NCBI RefSeq assembly: GCF_027409185.1
Contig: NC_084472.1
Location: forward strand, 50,817,927-50,881,926
Length of the DNA stretch: 64,000 nt
From: Cynocephalus volans
Taxonomy: Eukaryota; Chordata; Mammalia; Dermoptera; Cynocephalidae
Reading direction: 5' to 3'
Each line of letters opens with the position of its first letter. Position 1 is the stretch's first letter. The notes under the pieces are model-generated. The model made no database searches and had not been told where the DNA came from. It saw only the letters and a list, made by a program, of their open reading frames with translations. Shown one piece after another: positions 12,440-25,832 of the stretch. The position numbers and the translations under genes are program-made.

Positions 12440-15400
12440 ATAAAATAAGAAATTCTGCTATCAGCCAAGAAGAAGTAACAGGGACTAGACTTACCATTCT
12501 ATGTGAAAAAACTTAAAAACTAGACAAAATACATGGAAAAATGATTTTTATGACATTAAAAAGCAGGCAACAGCAGTACTTCCTGAGATGCATAAAACAA
12601 ACTAGGTGAGATAGTTGCTTCAGCTTATTGTCTTGATATAGTCTCCAGGGCATGGTGCAGGAAGCAAGAGCCCAGACAGAGCCTGTCTTCCTGAGCTTGG
12701 CAGAGGAAGCTGGGAATTTAGGGAGGCCAATGTGCCCGGAGTTCACAGGACAGAATACAAGGCAAAGGAGGGCTAGAGACAGAGAGAGAGCGAGCGAGAG
12801 TGAGAGAGAACACTCAGAGATCTTCAGAAGGTCTTTCTTGAGTCTTTAGCTGAGTATTGATCAGTTTGTGCATGTGAGGAAATTACCTGAGGCTGAGGAA
12901 AGAGTAAAGGGAACTGCTGGATAAGAGTAAAGGGAACAATCCTCGGAGCTCACACAGGGCTTGATATAGTTCCTGTTCCCCCAAACCAAAGTGGACAAGC
13001 TCATAATTCATGGGGAACTGGGTCAGTCCCAGGACAAAATCATTTTTAGAGAAAATGCTGTTCTGATCCCACCTAACAAAGCTTGAAAGCAAGACCCCAA
13101 TGTATCACGTTTTCAAGTAACATAATCATATCCCAAAACAAAGCTCAAGAAATTTTATAGAAGTACAAAAATATTCAGCATCAGCACCCCAAAAGATGAA
13201 ATTCTTTTATGAAAAGAATAATAAATTCTTTATATGAAAAATTACCAGGCATTCAAAGAAGCAACATGTACACACACACACACACACACACTCACACACA
13301 CCAAAAAAACAAAATAACCCAACAGCCACCCACAATGAGGAGAAAACCCATCATTTGAAATTGAGCCAGAAATAACACAAATGATAGAATTGGTAGACAA
13401 AGACTTTAAAACACTTACTGTAACTTTATTTTATATGTATAAAAAAGTAGAAGAGAGATTGACCATATGAAACAGAGACAAGGGATTACAAAGAGATTCA
13501 ATGTTTGAGATGAAAAATTCACTGATTGGGAATAAAAGCAGGTTAGACATTGGAGAAGGAAATATTAGTGAATTTGAAGGCATAGTACACACTATACAAC
13601 ATGAATCGCATAGGAGAAAAAGGGCTAGAAAAATGAAGAGAGCACCAGTGAGCTGTGGAAATCCTTGAAGTGGTGTAATATATATTTAATTGGGGAGGGG
13701 AGAAGAAAAAACATTATTTGAAAAAATAATGGCTAAAAAATTTCTAAATTTGGAAAAATGACAAGAATGCACAGCAAAATCAATTTGTTTAAAACAAGTG
13801 ATAACAAGAAATCTTAAAAGTAGAGTGAGAAAAGTCAAGCGTATACAGAGAAACAAATAAAAGGGTAATATTAGATTTCTCATCAGAAACAATGCCTGCC
13901 AGAAGGCAGTGGAGAGCATCTTTAACCTATTAAAGAAAAAAACCCCTCAACCTAGAATTCTACATTCACCAAAAAGCTTTCAAAAATGAAGGCAGAATGA
14001 CTTTCTCCCCTGGATATACAAAAACTGAAATAATTCACCATCAGCAGACAAAAAATGTTAAAGGAAGTCCTTAAGGCATAAGAAAAGTGATACCAGATGG
14101 AAATCTGGATCAACATAAAAAAAAAAGATTACTGCAAATGCTTACTATGTGAGTAATTATAAAGCACTTCTAAAATTGTTTCTCTTTAAGAGAATTAACA
14201 ATTGACTTATTTAAAGCAACAGTATTAATGTTGTGTTATGAGTTTTATAACATAAATAGAAGTAAAAATGCATGACATTAATATCATAAAGGCCAGGAGG
14301 ACAGAAATTGAAGTATACAGTTCTGAGTTGCTTATACTTTATGAGAAGTGGCATCATATCACTTGAAGCCTTTGAGAAGATAAAGATGTATGATAAAATA
14401 CTAATACTAGCAACAAGGAGTTATAGTTTACAAGACAAGAAAGGATAGTAAAAAGAAATCATAGAAAATGCTCAATTAATTCAAAAGAAGGTAGAAAAGA
14501 ATAAAAAAAAAGCAAATAATAGATAAGAAAAATATAATACAAATAGCCAAAGGGTAGAGTTTAACCCAACCATGTACAAATCTCATTAAATGTAAACAGC
14601 TTAAACACCCCAATTAAAAGGCAAAGATTATTAGATTGGATTGAAAAGCAAAACTCAATTCAATGTTACCTATGAGAAACTCACTTTAAAATATAGACAC
14701 AAATAAGTTAAAAGTGAGAGGTTTGGAAAAAATATGTTATGCTAACACTAATCAAAAAAAGGACGGAGTGTCTACATTAATATCAGACAAAGCAGATTTC
14801 AAAGCAACGAATAATACAATGGATTAAAAAAGGGTCATTTAAAAATAATAAAGTGGTTAATTCATCAAGAGAACATAACAATCCATATATTTATTCCCTT
14901 AATAATAGTGCTTGAAGACACTGAAGTAAAAATTATTAGAACTGAAAGGAGATAGAGTCAGATCCACAATTAAAATAGAAGATTTCAGTATTTGTCTCTC
15001 AATAGTTGGTATGACCAGTAGACAGAAAATCAGTAAGGATATAGAAGATGTAAACAATACTATCAACCAACTTGACCGAATTGACACTTTTTGAATGCTT
15101 CAACAACATCAAAATACTCATTCTTTTCAACTGCACACAGAGCATTTAACAAGATAGACCATATTCAGGGCTGTTTAATAAAGTCTCCATACATTTAAAA
15201 GGATTTAAGTCATATAAAGTATGTTCTTTGTTCACAAAGAAATTAAATTAGAAATAAGCAACAGAAAGGTATCTGGAAAATTCTCAAATATTTGGAAACT
15301 AAATATCATGTTTCAAAATAACCCATGAGTTAAAGAAGAAATAAAAAGGAAAATTAGAAAATATTTTGAACTAAAGTAAAACAAACATTACTTATCAAAA

Positions 15401-15839
15401 TTTGTGCATTGTATCTAAAGCAATAGTTAGAAATTTTTGGCACTAAATGTCTATATTAGAAAATAAGAAAGGTAACAAGTCAATGATCTTAGCTTGTCCT
15501 TTAACAAACTAGAAAAAAAAAAAACCACAACAAATCAAACCCAATGTAAACAAAACAAAGGCAATAATAAAGATCAGAGTGAAAATTAATGAAATAGCAT
15601 AAAAACAGATGAAATCAGTGAAAACAGAAACTTCTTGAGAAGACCAATAAAATGGATAAACTTCTAGCCAGACTGATCAGGACAAAAAACAGAAGACATA
15701 CATGATCAATATCAGGAATGAAAGAGGCAACATAACTACAAATCTAACAGATATTAAGAGGATAGTGAGGAAATATCATAAACACTTAATGCCAATAGTT
15801 CTGACAACTTAGATGAACTAGACTAAAATTTCTTAAAAC
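12440..15839 (+). mobile_element. Ancient L1 (L1M group), 5' portion
   Basis: This is the left part of a long old plus-strand L1. 12440-13080 resembles an L1M 5' UTR ('agagcctgtcttcctgagct'). 13380-14110 resembles the ORF1 region ('gtagacaaagactttaaaac', 'gcctgccagaaggcagtgga', 'accagatggaaatctggatc'). 14560-15839 is ORF2 endonuclease and early RT sequence. All frames are broken by stops. A (CA)n array lies at about 13270-13295. The element resumes at 16418 after an insertion. Confidence 0.75.
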
Positions 15840-15848
15840 TTACAAACT

Positions 15849-16408
15849 TCCATGCGCCCCTGATAATTGCAGCCAGCTCAGCAATGACCACTGAGCTGCC
15901 GCAGGAAGCACCACAGGCTCCCAAGCTGAGGCAGTGGGGGGCCTCAGCCATGCCTCCTGACATCCACAACCAGCCCAGTGGTGACCACAGAGCCACAAGA
16001 AGTGACCCAGGCTCCTGACTAGGGTGCTGGGGGGCTGATGGCTTCAGCCATGCCCCCCCTGACATCTGCAACTAGCTCAGTGATGCTGCTTCAGTAAGCA
16101 TCCTGGGCTCTTGAGCTGGGGTGGTGGGGGGCTGACACCCTCAGTCGTGCCCCCCAACATCTGCAACCAGCCCAGCAATGACCACCAAACCGCTGCTGCT
16201 ACCCCCTTGGTTTCCCCTGCCAGAATGTGGGGGGCACCACAGGCCTCGACCAAATACCCCCTCCTTCCTACTTCTCCCACTCTATTTCCTTCTCCCTTCT
16301 CCTCTTCCCCTCTCCCTCTCCTCTTCCCCTCCCTCCCAATTGCTCTGCAACATCATCTTAGAATGTAAAAAAATAATAATATTAACAAATAAATAAATTT
16401 TTAAAAAG
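15849..16408 (+). mobile_element. Unrecognised composite retroposon with internal tandem repeats
   Basis: The 560-bp block interrupts the ancient L1 and is flanked by a perfect 9-bp duplication, ttacaaact (15840-15848 and 16409-16417). It starts with four GC-rich tandem units: 15850-15947, 15948-16047, 16048-16144 and 16145 to about 16256, each of about 97-112 bp and opening with a 'ccatgc...cctga' or 'tcgtgccc' block followed by 'catctgcaac.agc'. A pyrimidine-only-like tract (about 16257-16340) follows, then 'gcaacatcatcttagaatg' and an A-rich tail (about 16366-16408). The tail and duplication show L1-type retroposition. The order VNTR, CT-rich, A tail recalls SVA-like composites in plan only; I know no family with this sequence. 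Confidence 0.65.
15850..16256 (+). repeat. GC-rich minisatellite, about four units of 97-112 bp
   Basis: Units start at 15850, 15948, 16048 and 16145. Shared blocks include 'accagcccag' or 'ccagctcagc', a 'tgaccac' block and 'ggggggc(t)'. Units differ by point changes and short indels; the last diverges in its second half. Confidence 0.7.
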
Positions 16409-16417
16409 TTACAAACT

Positions 16418-18405
16418 ATCACAACGTACTCCAGAAGAAATAGGTAATCTGAATAGCCATTTATCTACTGAAAAAATAAATTTGTACTTAAAAAATATAC
16501 TCACAAAAAAACCTCCAAACCCAGATAGCTTCACTGGTGAATGTGACCAAACATTTAAGGAAAAAGCAACATTGATACTATACAAACTCATCCAGAAAAT
16601 TGAATAGGAGGGGATATTTCTCAAATCATTCTGTGAAGATAGCATTACCCTGATACCAAAAAAACAAGACATTACTGGAAAGGAAAACTACACAGAGTAG
16701 TCCTCATGAACATAGATGCAAACATTCTTAGCAAAATTTTAGCAAATTAAATCCAGCAGTGCAGTAAAAGGAGAAACCATAAACAAGTGGAATTTATCTT
16801 GGGAGTGAAAAGTTGGCTTAACATTAGAAAATCAATCAAGGTAATTGACCATATTACCAGACTAAAAAAGTAAAGCCATGTGATCATCTTAATAGATGCA
16901 GAAAAAGCATTTGACATAAAACAACCTCTTTCTTGATTAAAAATGCTGCAAATTTAGAGTAGAAGGGAATATCCTAAATCTGATAAAGGGTATTTATGAA
17001 AACTTACAGCTAACATCCTACTAAATGGTGAAGGACTAAATTCTCTTCCCTTAAGATCAAGAAATTAAATCAGATATAAATAAATGTATAGATATACCGT
17101 GTTATTTATTTGAAAGACTCAATATTGATAAAATGTAAATTTTCCACAAAATGACCTATAGATTCAATGCAATGTCAATCAAAATGCCAGCAGGCATTTT
17201 CTTTTAAAGTAGCAATTGACAAACTAATTCTAAAATTTATGAGGAAATGCAAAGAAACTAAAATAATCATAACATAATCTATTTTAAAAAAAAAGAATAA
17301 ACCTAGATGTCTTTATGCCTTATTATGAAGCTTCAATAATCAGAATAGTTTGGTATTGGAGTCAGGAAAGAAAAGTAGGTCTATGGGACAGAAAAGAATT
17401 TCCATAAATAGAGCCACACATTTTGGGCAATTGATTTTCTCAGTATCTCAAAGGCAATTCAGTGAAGAAAGGATTATCTTTTCAACAAATGGTGCTGGAA
17501 CAATTGGATATCCATATGCAAAACAATAAGCTTCATTCCATTTCTCATACTGTAAAAAAAAATTAACCTGTGGATCATAGAGTCAAACTTAAAGTTAAAT
17601 ATAAAATCAAACTTAAACCTATAAAACTTCTAGAAGAAAAATTGAAATCTTTTTGAGCTTGGATTAGACAAAAGCTCTGTCCATTAAAAAGAAAAGAAAA
17701 ATTGAGCTTCATCAAAATTAAGAACTTCTGCTATTTGAAAGACACTTGCAGGAAATGAAAAGGTAAGCCACAGACTGAGAGAAAATGTTTATAAATGTTA
17801 TGTCTGATAAGGGCCTTGTGTCCAGAATATATAATGAACTCTCAAATGTTCTTGGTAATTAACAATTTGGTAAAAAATTGGCAAAAGATTTGAAGTGACA
17901 CTTCACAAAAGAAGATATATAGATGTAATTATGCACTTGAAAAGTGCTTTATCAGTTGTTAGGAAAATGTAAAATAAAACTTCAATGAGATGCCACCACA
18001 ACACTAGAGTGGTTACAGAAAAGTCTGACCAAATCAAGTGTTGATGAGGATGTGGAACAAATGGAACTCATATACTGCTGGTGTGAAGGTAAAATAGTGC
18101 AACCACTTTGGAAAACAGTTTGGAAATTTCTTAAAAACTTAAACATACATCTCACATATGATCTCAGCATAATACTTCTAGATATTTACCCAAGAGAAAT
18201 GGCAAACAAAGGAATGCAGACAAGTATGTACAGCAGTTTTATTTGTAATAACCCCAAACTGGAAACAACTCAAATATTCAATAGCTGAACAGTAAACAAA
18301 TAGTGGTATATACATATAATTCAAAACTTCTCAGCAATAAAAAGCAATGCAGTATTGATATAGGCTACAACGTGAAGGGGTGAGTCTCAAAATAACTAAA
18401 GTATT
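16418..18405 (+). mobile_element. Ancient L1 (L1M group), 3' portion
   Basis: Continuation of the element that starts near 12440. It runs through the RT core ('cttaatagatgcagaaaaag', 'catttgacata'), ORF2 carboxy-terminal sequence ('ggaacaaatggaactcatat', 'actgctggtgtgaagg') and the tail ('agcaatgcagtattgatata'). Stops and indels are frequent. The whole L1 spans about 5.4 kb without the insertion, so it is nearly full length for an old L1. Confidence 0.75.
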
Positions 18406-18697
18406 ATTCTAGTTTCTTTTTCAGTTTTACTTTGTGTCAGTCATCATGATGATAAATTCTAAAAAAATATTCTCTTAGAAATATGATGGTAAAGAAGGTG
18501 AAGACCTACCCTTAAGGTGTTTATAACCATTGCTGAAGACAGACAAACAATCCATTTTAAAGTAGCTAAAATATTTAATAGCCTTTAAAGATCTGACTTC
18601 AGTGCAGTCCTTAAACACCTGAATAAATGGGCTTAATCGATAATTTGTGTTCTAGGAAATTAAGTCCACAGTAGGTGATCAAGAAATATTTGTTGAT

Positions 18698-19185
18698 TGA
18701 CGATGGATGGATGGATAAAGAAAATGTGGTATACATACACAGTGGAATATTATTCTGCCTTAAAAAAGGAGGAGATTTTGTCATTTGCAGCAACATGGTT
18801 GAACCTGGAAGACATTATACTAAGTTAAATAAGCCAGGCACAGAAAAACAAATACTCCGTAATCTCACCCATTTGTGGCATCTAAAAAAGTCAAACTCAT
18901 AGAAGTAGACAGTAGCATGGTGGTTCCCATAGTGTGGCAGGGGGAGGGGGGAGGGAATGGGAAAGGGCACAGAGTTTCAGTTCGATAGGAGGAATAAGTT
19001 TCAGAGATCTATTGCAGAGCATGCTGACTGACTATAGTTAACAATACGTATATTTCAAAATTGCTAAAAGAGATTTGAAATGTATTTTTATTTAATCATT
19101 CTACAATGTAAACACATATCAAAACATCACATTACATCCCATAAATATGTACAATTATTAGGGGCAGTTAAAAATAAACTAAAAA
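18698..19185 (+). mobile_element. 5'-truncated L1 3' end
   Basis: Holds the ORF2 end and 3' UTR ('ggatggataaagaaaatg', 'gttgaacctggaagacatta', 'ataagccaggcacagaaa') and ends in an A-rich tail. A 17-bp duplication, aagaaatatttgttgat, flanks it at 18681-18697 and 19186-19202. Its 3' duplication is at the same time the 5' flank of the next L1. Confidence 0.8.
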
Positions 19186-19202
19186 AAGAAATATTTGTTG
19201 AT

Positions 19203-22200
19203 ACTAATATTTACTGATATTGCAGAAACAGAAAGAATCATTAGAGACTATTATAAACAATTATTTGCCAACAAATTGGAAAACCTGGAGGAAATGGATA
19301 ACTTTCTGGACACATGAACCTACCAAGACTGAACGAAGAAGAAGTAGAAAATGCGAATAGACCAATAACAAGTAATGAGATTGAATCAGCAATCAGCAGT
19401 CTCCCTACAAAGAAACGCTTGGGACTGGGTGGCTTCACTCTTGAATTTTACCAAACTTTCAAAGAAGAATTAATACCAATTCTTCTCAACTATTCAAATA
19501 TTCTCCAAAACTCATTCTATGCAGTCAGCATTACTCTGGCATCCAAATCAGAAAAGGACACAACAGAATAGAAAGCTATAGGCCAATATTCCCAATGAAC
19601 ATAGATGCAAAAATTCTCAGCAAAATACTAGAAAACCAAATTCAACATCATATTAAAAAAATTATGTACCATGAGCAAGTGAGATTTACCCCAGGAATGC
19701 AAGGATGGTTCAACATATACAAATCAATAGAAGTGATACACTATATCAACAGAATAACTGACAAAAACAATGTGATCACCCCAGTAGACACAGGAAAGAC
19801 ATTTGATAAAATTCACCATCCCTTCATGATAAAAACTCTTAACAAACTAGGTACAGAAGGAAAGTATTGCAATGCAATAAAGGCTATATATGATAAACCT
19901 ACAGCTAACATTACACTAAATGGCACAAAGGTGTAGACTTTTCCTCTAAGAACAAGAAGAAGACAAGGATGCCCACTGTCACCACCTTTGTTTAACATAG
20001 TACTAGAAGTTCTAGCCAGAGCAATTAGACAAGAGAAGAAATAAAGGACACCCAAATTGGAAAAAGAGGAAGTCAAAGTATCACTGTTTACAACAACATG
20101 GTCTTATGTATAGAAAAACCTGGACTCCACTCCAAAAATCTTAGAACTGATGAACAAATTCAGTAAAGTTGCAGGATACAAAATCAACATACAAAAATCA
20201 GTAGGGTTTCTATACATCAACAATGACCTAGCAGGAAAAGAAGTGAAGAAAGCAAGCCCATTTACCATAGCTACCCCCAAAATAAAATATCTAGGAATAA
20301 ATTTAACCAAGGAGGTGAAAGATCTCTACAACAAAAACTACAAAACACTGATGAAAGAAATTAAAGAGGACACCAAAAAAATGGAAAGACATTCCATGTT
20401 CATGGACTGGAAGAATTAATACTGTCAAAATGACCATACTACCCAAAGCAATCTACAGATTCAATGCAATCCTTATCAAAATACTAATGAGGGGCCAGCC
20501 CCGTCGCTCACTTGGGAGAGTGCGGTGCTGTTAGCACCAAGGCCACAGGTTCGGATCCTATATAGGGATGGCCCATGCGCTCACTGGCTGAGTGTGGTGC
20601 GGACGACACCGAGCCAAGGGTTGCAATCCCCTTACTGGTCAAAAAAAAAAAAAATACTAATGACATTCTTCACAGAAATATAAAAAAACAATCCTAGAAT
20701 TCACAGGGAACCACAAAAGACCCTGAATAGCCAAATCAATCCTGGGCAAAAAGAACAAAGCTGGAGGCGTTATGCTTTCTGGATTCAAGATACACTACAA
20801 AGCTATAGTAATCAAAACAGATGGTACTGGCATAAAAACAGACACATGGAACAAAGGAGCAGCATAGAGAACCCAGAAATAAATCCATGTATCTATCTAT
20901 AGTCAACTGATCTTTGACAAAGGCTCCTAGAACGTACACTGGGGAAAGGACAGCCTCTTCAATACATGGCACTGGGAAAACTGGATATCCATATGCAGAA
21001 GAAAGAAACTAGATGCTTACCTTCTTCCCTATACCAAAATCAACTCAAAATGGATTAGAGACTTAAATATAAGACATGAAGCTATAAAATTACTAGAAGA
21101 AACATAGGGAAAACACTCTAAGACATTGGTCTGGGCAAAATTTTGTGGACAAGATTGCTAAAACACAGGCAGTAAAAGCAAAAATAGATATATGGGATTA
21201 TATCAAGTTAAAAAGCTTCTGCACAGCAAAAGAAGTAATCAACAGAACAAAGGGAACCAACAGAATGAGATAAAATATTTGCAAACTACTCTTCCAATAA
21301 GGGATTAATATCCAGAATATACAAGAAACTCAGATAACTCAACAGCAAAACAAACAAACAAACAAACAAATAAATAAAAATAATAATAACAATAATAATA
21401 ATATGATTTAAAAAGTGTACAAATGAGCTGAATAGATATTTCTCAGGAGATATTAGATAACCAACAAGGGATATGAAAAAGCGCTGAACATCACTAATCA
21501 TCAGAAAAATACAAATTTAAACTACAATGAGATATCATCTCACCCAAGTTAGAATGGCTATTATCAAAAAGACAGAAGATAACAAATGCTGGTGAGGATG
21601 TGGAGAAAAGGAAACTCTCATACACTGTTGGTGGGAATGTAAATTAGTACAGCCATTATGGAAAACAGTATGGAGGTTTCTCAAAAAAGTAAAAATAGAG
21701 CTATCATATGATCCAGCAATCCCATTGCTAGGTATTTATTCAAATGAAAGGAAATTAGCATACTGAAGAGATATTTATTGCAGCACTATTCACAATAGCC
21801 AAGATATAGAATCAACCTAGGTGTCCGTTGACAGATGAATGGATAAAGAAAATGTGGTACTTATACACAGTGGAATACTACTCAGCCATAAAAAAGAATA
21901 CAATCTTGTTACTTGCAGCAACGTGGATGAACCTGGAGGATGAAAGATCTCAATAATAAGGAACTAAATAATAATAATAAGTTGAACTCTTAAAAGTTGA
22001 CAGTAGAATTGTGGTTACTGGTGGCTGGGGAGGGAGATAGGGAGAGGTTGGATGATGGACACAAAATTAAAGCTATATAAGAAAAATAAATTCTAATGGT
22101 ATACAGTAGTACTAGGCATCTGTAATTAACAATAATTTACTGTGTGTTATCAAATGGCTAGAAGAGAGGAATTCAAATGTTCTCATCACAAAGAAATGAT

Positions 22201-22343
22201 ACATTTTTGTGACGATGAATATGCTAATTACCCTGATTTGATCATCACACATTGTATATAGGTATTGAAATGTAACTCTGTACCCCATAAATATGTACAA
22301 TTAAAAAAATAAAAATAATTAAAATTAAATAAAATTAAAAACA
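19203..22343 (+). mobile_element. 5'-truncated L1, ORF2 RT to 3' UTR
   Basis: Starts within ORF2 just upstream of the RT domain and runs to the 3' UTR ('taccccataaatatgtacaa') and A-rich tail. Frames 19314-19571 and 19595-19936 show L1 RT text ('[17 protein letters not shown]', '[11 protein letters not shown]', '[13 protein letters not shown]'), but are interrupted. It is clearly younger than the 12-18 kb L1. Duplication atttgttgat flanks it (19193-19202 and 22344-22353). A SINE dimer inserted at 20491. A simple AAAC/AAT array lies at about 21344-21402. Confidence 0.8.
20491..20650 (+). repeat. Dimeric tRNA-Ile-like SINE (CYN-like)
   Basis: Two tRNA-like halves lie in tandem. The first has an A-box-like 'cgctcacttgggagagtg', 'ggtgctgttagcaccaag' as anticodon arm region and a B box 'ggttcggatcc'. 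The second restarts at 'gcgctcactggctgagtg' and ends at 'ccccttactggtc', followed by an A tail. A perfect 13-bp duplication, aaaatactaatga, flanks it (20478-20490 and 20651-20663). The tRNA-Ile-like dimer layout is that described for CYN SINEs of colugos; the lineage call is from memory. Confidence 0.8.
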
Positions 22344-22353
22344 ATTTGTTGAT

Positions 22354-25300
22354 TAGACAGTTCCAGATCACATTTGTTGAATTATACAAAACATGCTTAA
22401 AGTGTATTATATTTAGTCGTTTATTTAATAAACATTTTTAAATCTGCTACACCTAAATCCTGCAAAAATAAGTCATGGTTCTTACCTATATCTACATAGA
22501 AGACCGCAAGTAAAAAAAATAATAATGTGATAGAATGTATATGCATGCTAAGACAGAGGTCTCCATGAAGGAGGGAGTGGAGAAGATTTGAATGGAAGAG
22601 GTCTCTGAGGGAGGGATCACTTCCTAGTAGGAACTTGAGGGGTAAGACCGCAGCTCATTCATACAGTTTGCATAGGATCAAAGCAAGAACACTGTTACCA
22701 GAATCGAGGCTGAGACAGCAGGATTTGCAGCAGCCCTGAAATGTCTGATGTACTGACCTGTAGCTCCTTAAATCCTCCTCTATTCCTCTCCACCAGAGGC
22801 AACACAACTGCTTCCAGAGTTTTCATGTGAAGGGTTTGGGTCCCAGTTCTAGGCATTGGGAGTGAGATTCAATTACTACATCAGTGTATTCTTTTCAGTT
22901 TCTAAGAAAATATGATTTGGAGTTTGCAATGCTTCTCTTTGAACAATGTCAAGTAGAGTGAAGCTTGCTAACTAGAAGTTCCAAAACGGTGTGATGTGAG
23001 CATACTTATTAATAGTATTGGAGCCATTGCCTCTGACCACGGGCAGAATCAGAGATGGCTTCAAAGAGAAGGAGGTTCTGAGTTGCATCTTGAAAAGCGA
23101 ATAAAAGTCCAACATGAGAAAATGGTGTTAGGTCAGAAAGGATGTCACCTGTGCAAGATCAGCGTGATCAGTGACAAAGAGGTATGAAGAAATACTACTT
23201 GGAGTAAGATGAACATCATGTGATACTGGTAAATGCTATTGTGCAGCCTTTTTAGTTAATATAATATTCTGCTTAATGAAAGAGGATTGCCATGTATTTT
23301 ATTCATAGATTTCGAATTAGGATGTAATAAAACATTTGTATCACTCAGAATTCAGCTGCTCCATCCAGATATCTTAAGCAGAACAAAAATTAAGTGCTTT
23401 CAAAACTTTTGGGAAGGCTGGAGAAGTAGACTACAGGTTGACTAGCCTGCTAGTTCAGGGTGTCAATTGGAGGAAACAGCTTAAGTTCATTTTCATTTTA
23501 TTACGCAAAAGGAATTCTAGAATTTTTCAGTGCCTCAGTTTGCCTAGCATTAATACATAGTAGGCACCCCAGGAATGTTGAATAAATAAATGAACATATG
23601 TGAAGGTCAATATTTCATAAAAGTACAGATGTACTCATTAATAGTAATTTCATTCTTGAATCTCCCAAGAGCCTTGCATAACGACCTACACACAGTAGGA
23701 AAGGCATTAATATTTGTTGAATGAATTTCAGAAGAAGGCAAATAAATCTTTTATTTATTGTTATGGTCATTTCAAATCGGATCAATTTTTGTTCCTCTTT
23801 AAAAAAGATGGTGTACATATCACACTGCAATCATGTCAAATATGTTCAATGACATGATGCAGTTCGTAGAATAGGATTTCATGATAAAAGTGAAATGCCT
23901 TGTTTTTTAAATTGGAAAATGATGTCAAGGAAAAGGAGTTTTAAGTCATTGAACGTCTATGTCTGCTGGTTTAAGAAATGTGCCTGAATGCATTTGATCT
24001 TTTTCAGGTTGGGTGGCTGCCTCTACACATACCCAGAAATGGCAAAAAACACTTGGCTAATAACATCCTAACTCCTCTTAATGTTTTTGTTTACTCCAGC
24101 CTTGCATGACCAGCAGCAGGGTAATTATGTTAAGTTTGAGTAAAATAGTTCTCATCACACAGACCCCCAGCAGGGCACAGGAAGTTAGTTTAGCTAAACT
24201 GTATCTATTTCGGAACAGAAATACACATGCTAAAATAAAAGAGAGAAAATCTTTTCACATTAAGGATATTAAAAAGTCAAATGGACTTGGCTGGTGGATA
24301 AGTTAACATAAGGTGAATGTCACCACTTAAAACTCATTATTTAGGAATTTTGAGAGTCCTCTTTGCATATATATTATTTATGATATATATGATATTATAT
24401 TTTGTACTTATATATAGGAAACCAAAAATCAAATATCAGCTATTTAATATTTTTGAAGTGATTATTTTGTAATATCACAAAAAATATTTCAAAGTCTATT
24501 CAGAAGAGCATTATCACTAAATACCCTAGAACAGTGTCAAAAACAGTCATTGAGCGAGGAGCCAAAGCAAAATTATACCAAATAATGTTCTCTGTCTGGC
24601 TTTTCCCCACTTCCCTGAGTGATTTCATCTCCTATTCTAAAAGTAGGATAAAATGGAGATGGCTTCACGTGCTTCCACCTCCTACATATGCCCCCATCTT
24701 CTCCAGCATTAGATTAAAAAAACAAATCTACTTGTAAATGAATCATTAGTTCTATAAGGAGTCTTCTGTTTTCCTGTGCAGGTAACATTTTGTTTTGCAA
24801 GTAACAGAGTCACTTAGTTTTTCAGGCTTGGCTCTTCTTATAATAAACCATATTACTCATAAATATGAGCAACACTTTTGGTTGTTTGTTCCATTTTTTT
24901 TTCTTTTTTTGAATCAATGCACTTCTATATTTGCTTTAGTTTTCAGGTTTTGCCAATTATGTCTCTCTGAAAGTATAGATGCAATACCCTGTTCTGATTG
25001 TGTGTGTGTGTTTGGCACCTAATAAGGCTCTGAACGTGACTTCTCTATGACTCTTTTTAAAAAATGTACAAATTAGGAGCAGATAATGTCGACCGAGCTG
25101 AGTTTCTGATAAAGAAATTTGTAAACACTCTATGTTCCTCTCTTTTCACTTTAACAGGAATTGGTGAGGGGAACTGACCAACGTGCCAGCTTTTCCAAGC
25201 AACTGTGTGGGGCTTCCGTGTCGCTCCTATCGTTTCTAAAGGGAAGGACGACTATCTGAGCTATTTTCATACAGTGGGAACATCTTTATTAGAAACAGAG

Positions 25301-25832
25301 TGCACTTGATGTGCTCAGTTGCGATAATGAGGCGAAGGGTGTGAACGAGAAGATAAGAGGAGCAAGTATTTAACTGGAAGCATTCCACCTGGCTTCTGCT
25401 TGATTTTATTTAATTGGATGAGGAACATTTTCTGCCCGTGAAAACAGCCAAATGTCCCAGATCGGCAGTCGAGAAGCCAGGATTTCAGGACCTCCATAGT
25501 GAGGCTTCGTGTCCCTCTTCCTTCTCACTATGGGTGATTTACTAACCTCAACTTTTAAGAAGGCAAGTGGACTACATATAGGACATTTGGAAATACAAGA
25601 AAGATGCATTTTAGGTGGAAAAGACGCTGTGCTCTTTTCATTTGAGCAGAATCGTGAACTAGATAAATTCTATTTTCAAGCCTCTTAAGGTTACCTTTCT
25701 GTATTTCTCTTCCACTTTCAGCACCCCTAGGCTTTATCTCTGTTATCTATACATCTCTCCCCTTTATAAAAACTTAACTTTTCTGTGTCCCGTCCCTTCA
25801 GACCTGTGCTAAATAATGTTATGAATTAGTAA
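22354..25832. other. Unique DNA with small L2/MIR ends
   Basis: No gene was seen. About 23520-23600 and 23640-23730 carry L2- or MIR-type 3' ends ('catagtaggcaccccaggaa', 'aatatttgttgaatgaat'). 24360-24415 is an AT-only-like tract. The remainder is without repeat or domain signal that I can support. Confidence 0.45.

Noticed and set aside
15823..16368. Frames of 67-87 codons over the GC-rich tandem repeats
   Set aside because: They follow the repeat units in several frames on both strands. The DNA-level retroposon explains them.
19595..19936. Functional L1 reverse transcriptase
   Set aside because: Only a fragment of RT in frame; the rest of ORF2 is broken by stops and indels, and ORF1 is absent.
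20491..20650. Genuine tRNA-Ile gene
   Set aside because: Dimeric structure, A tail, target duplication and broken acceptor stem pairing show a SINE.
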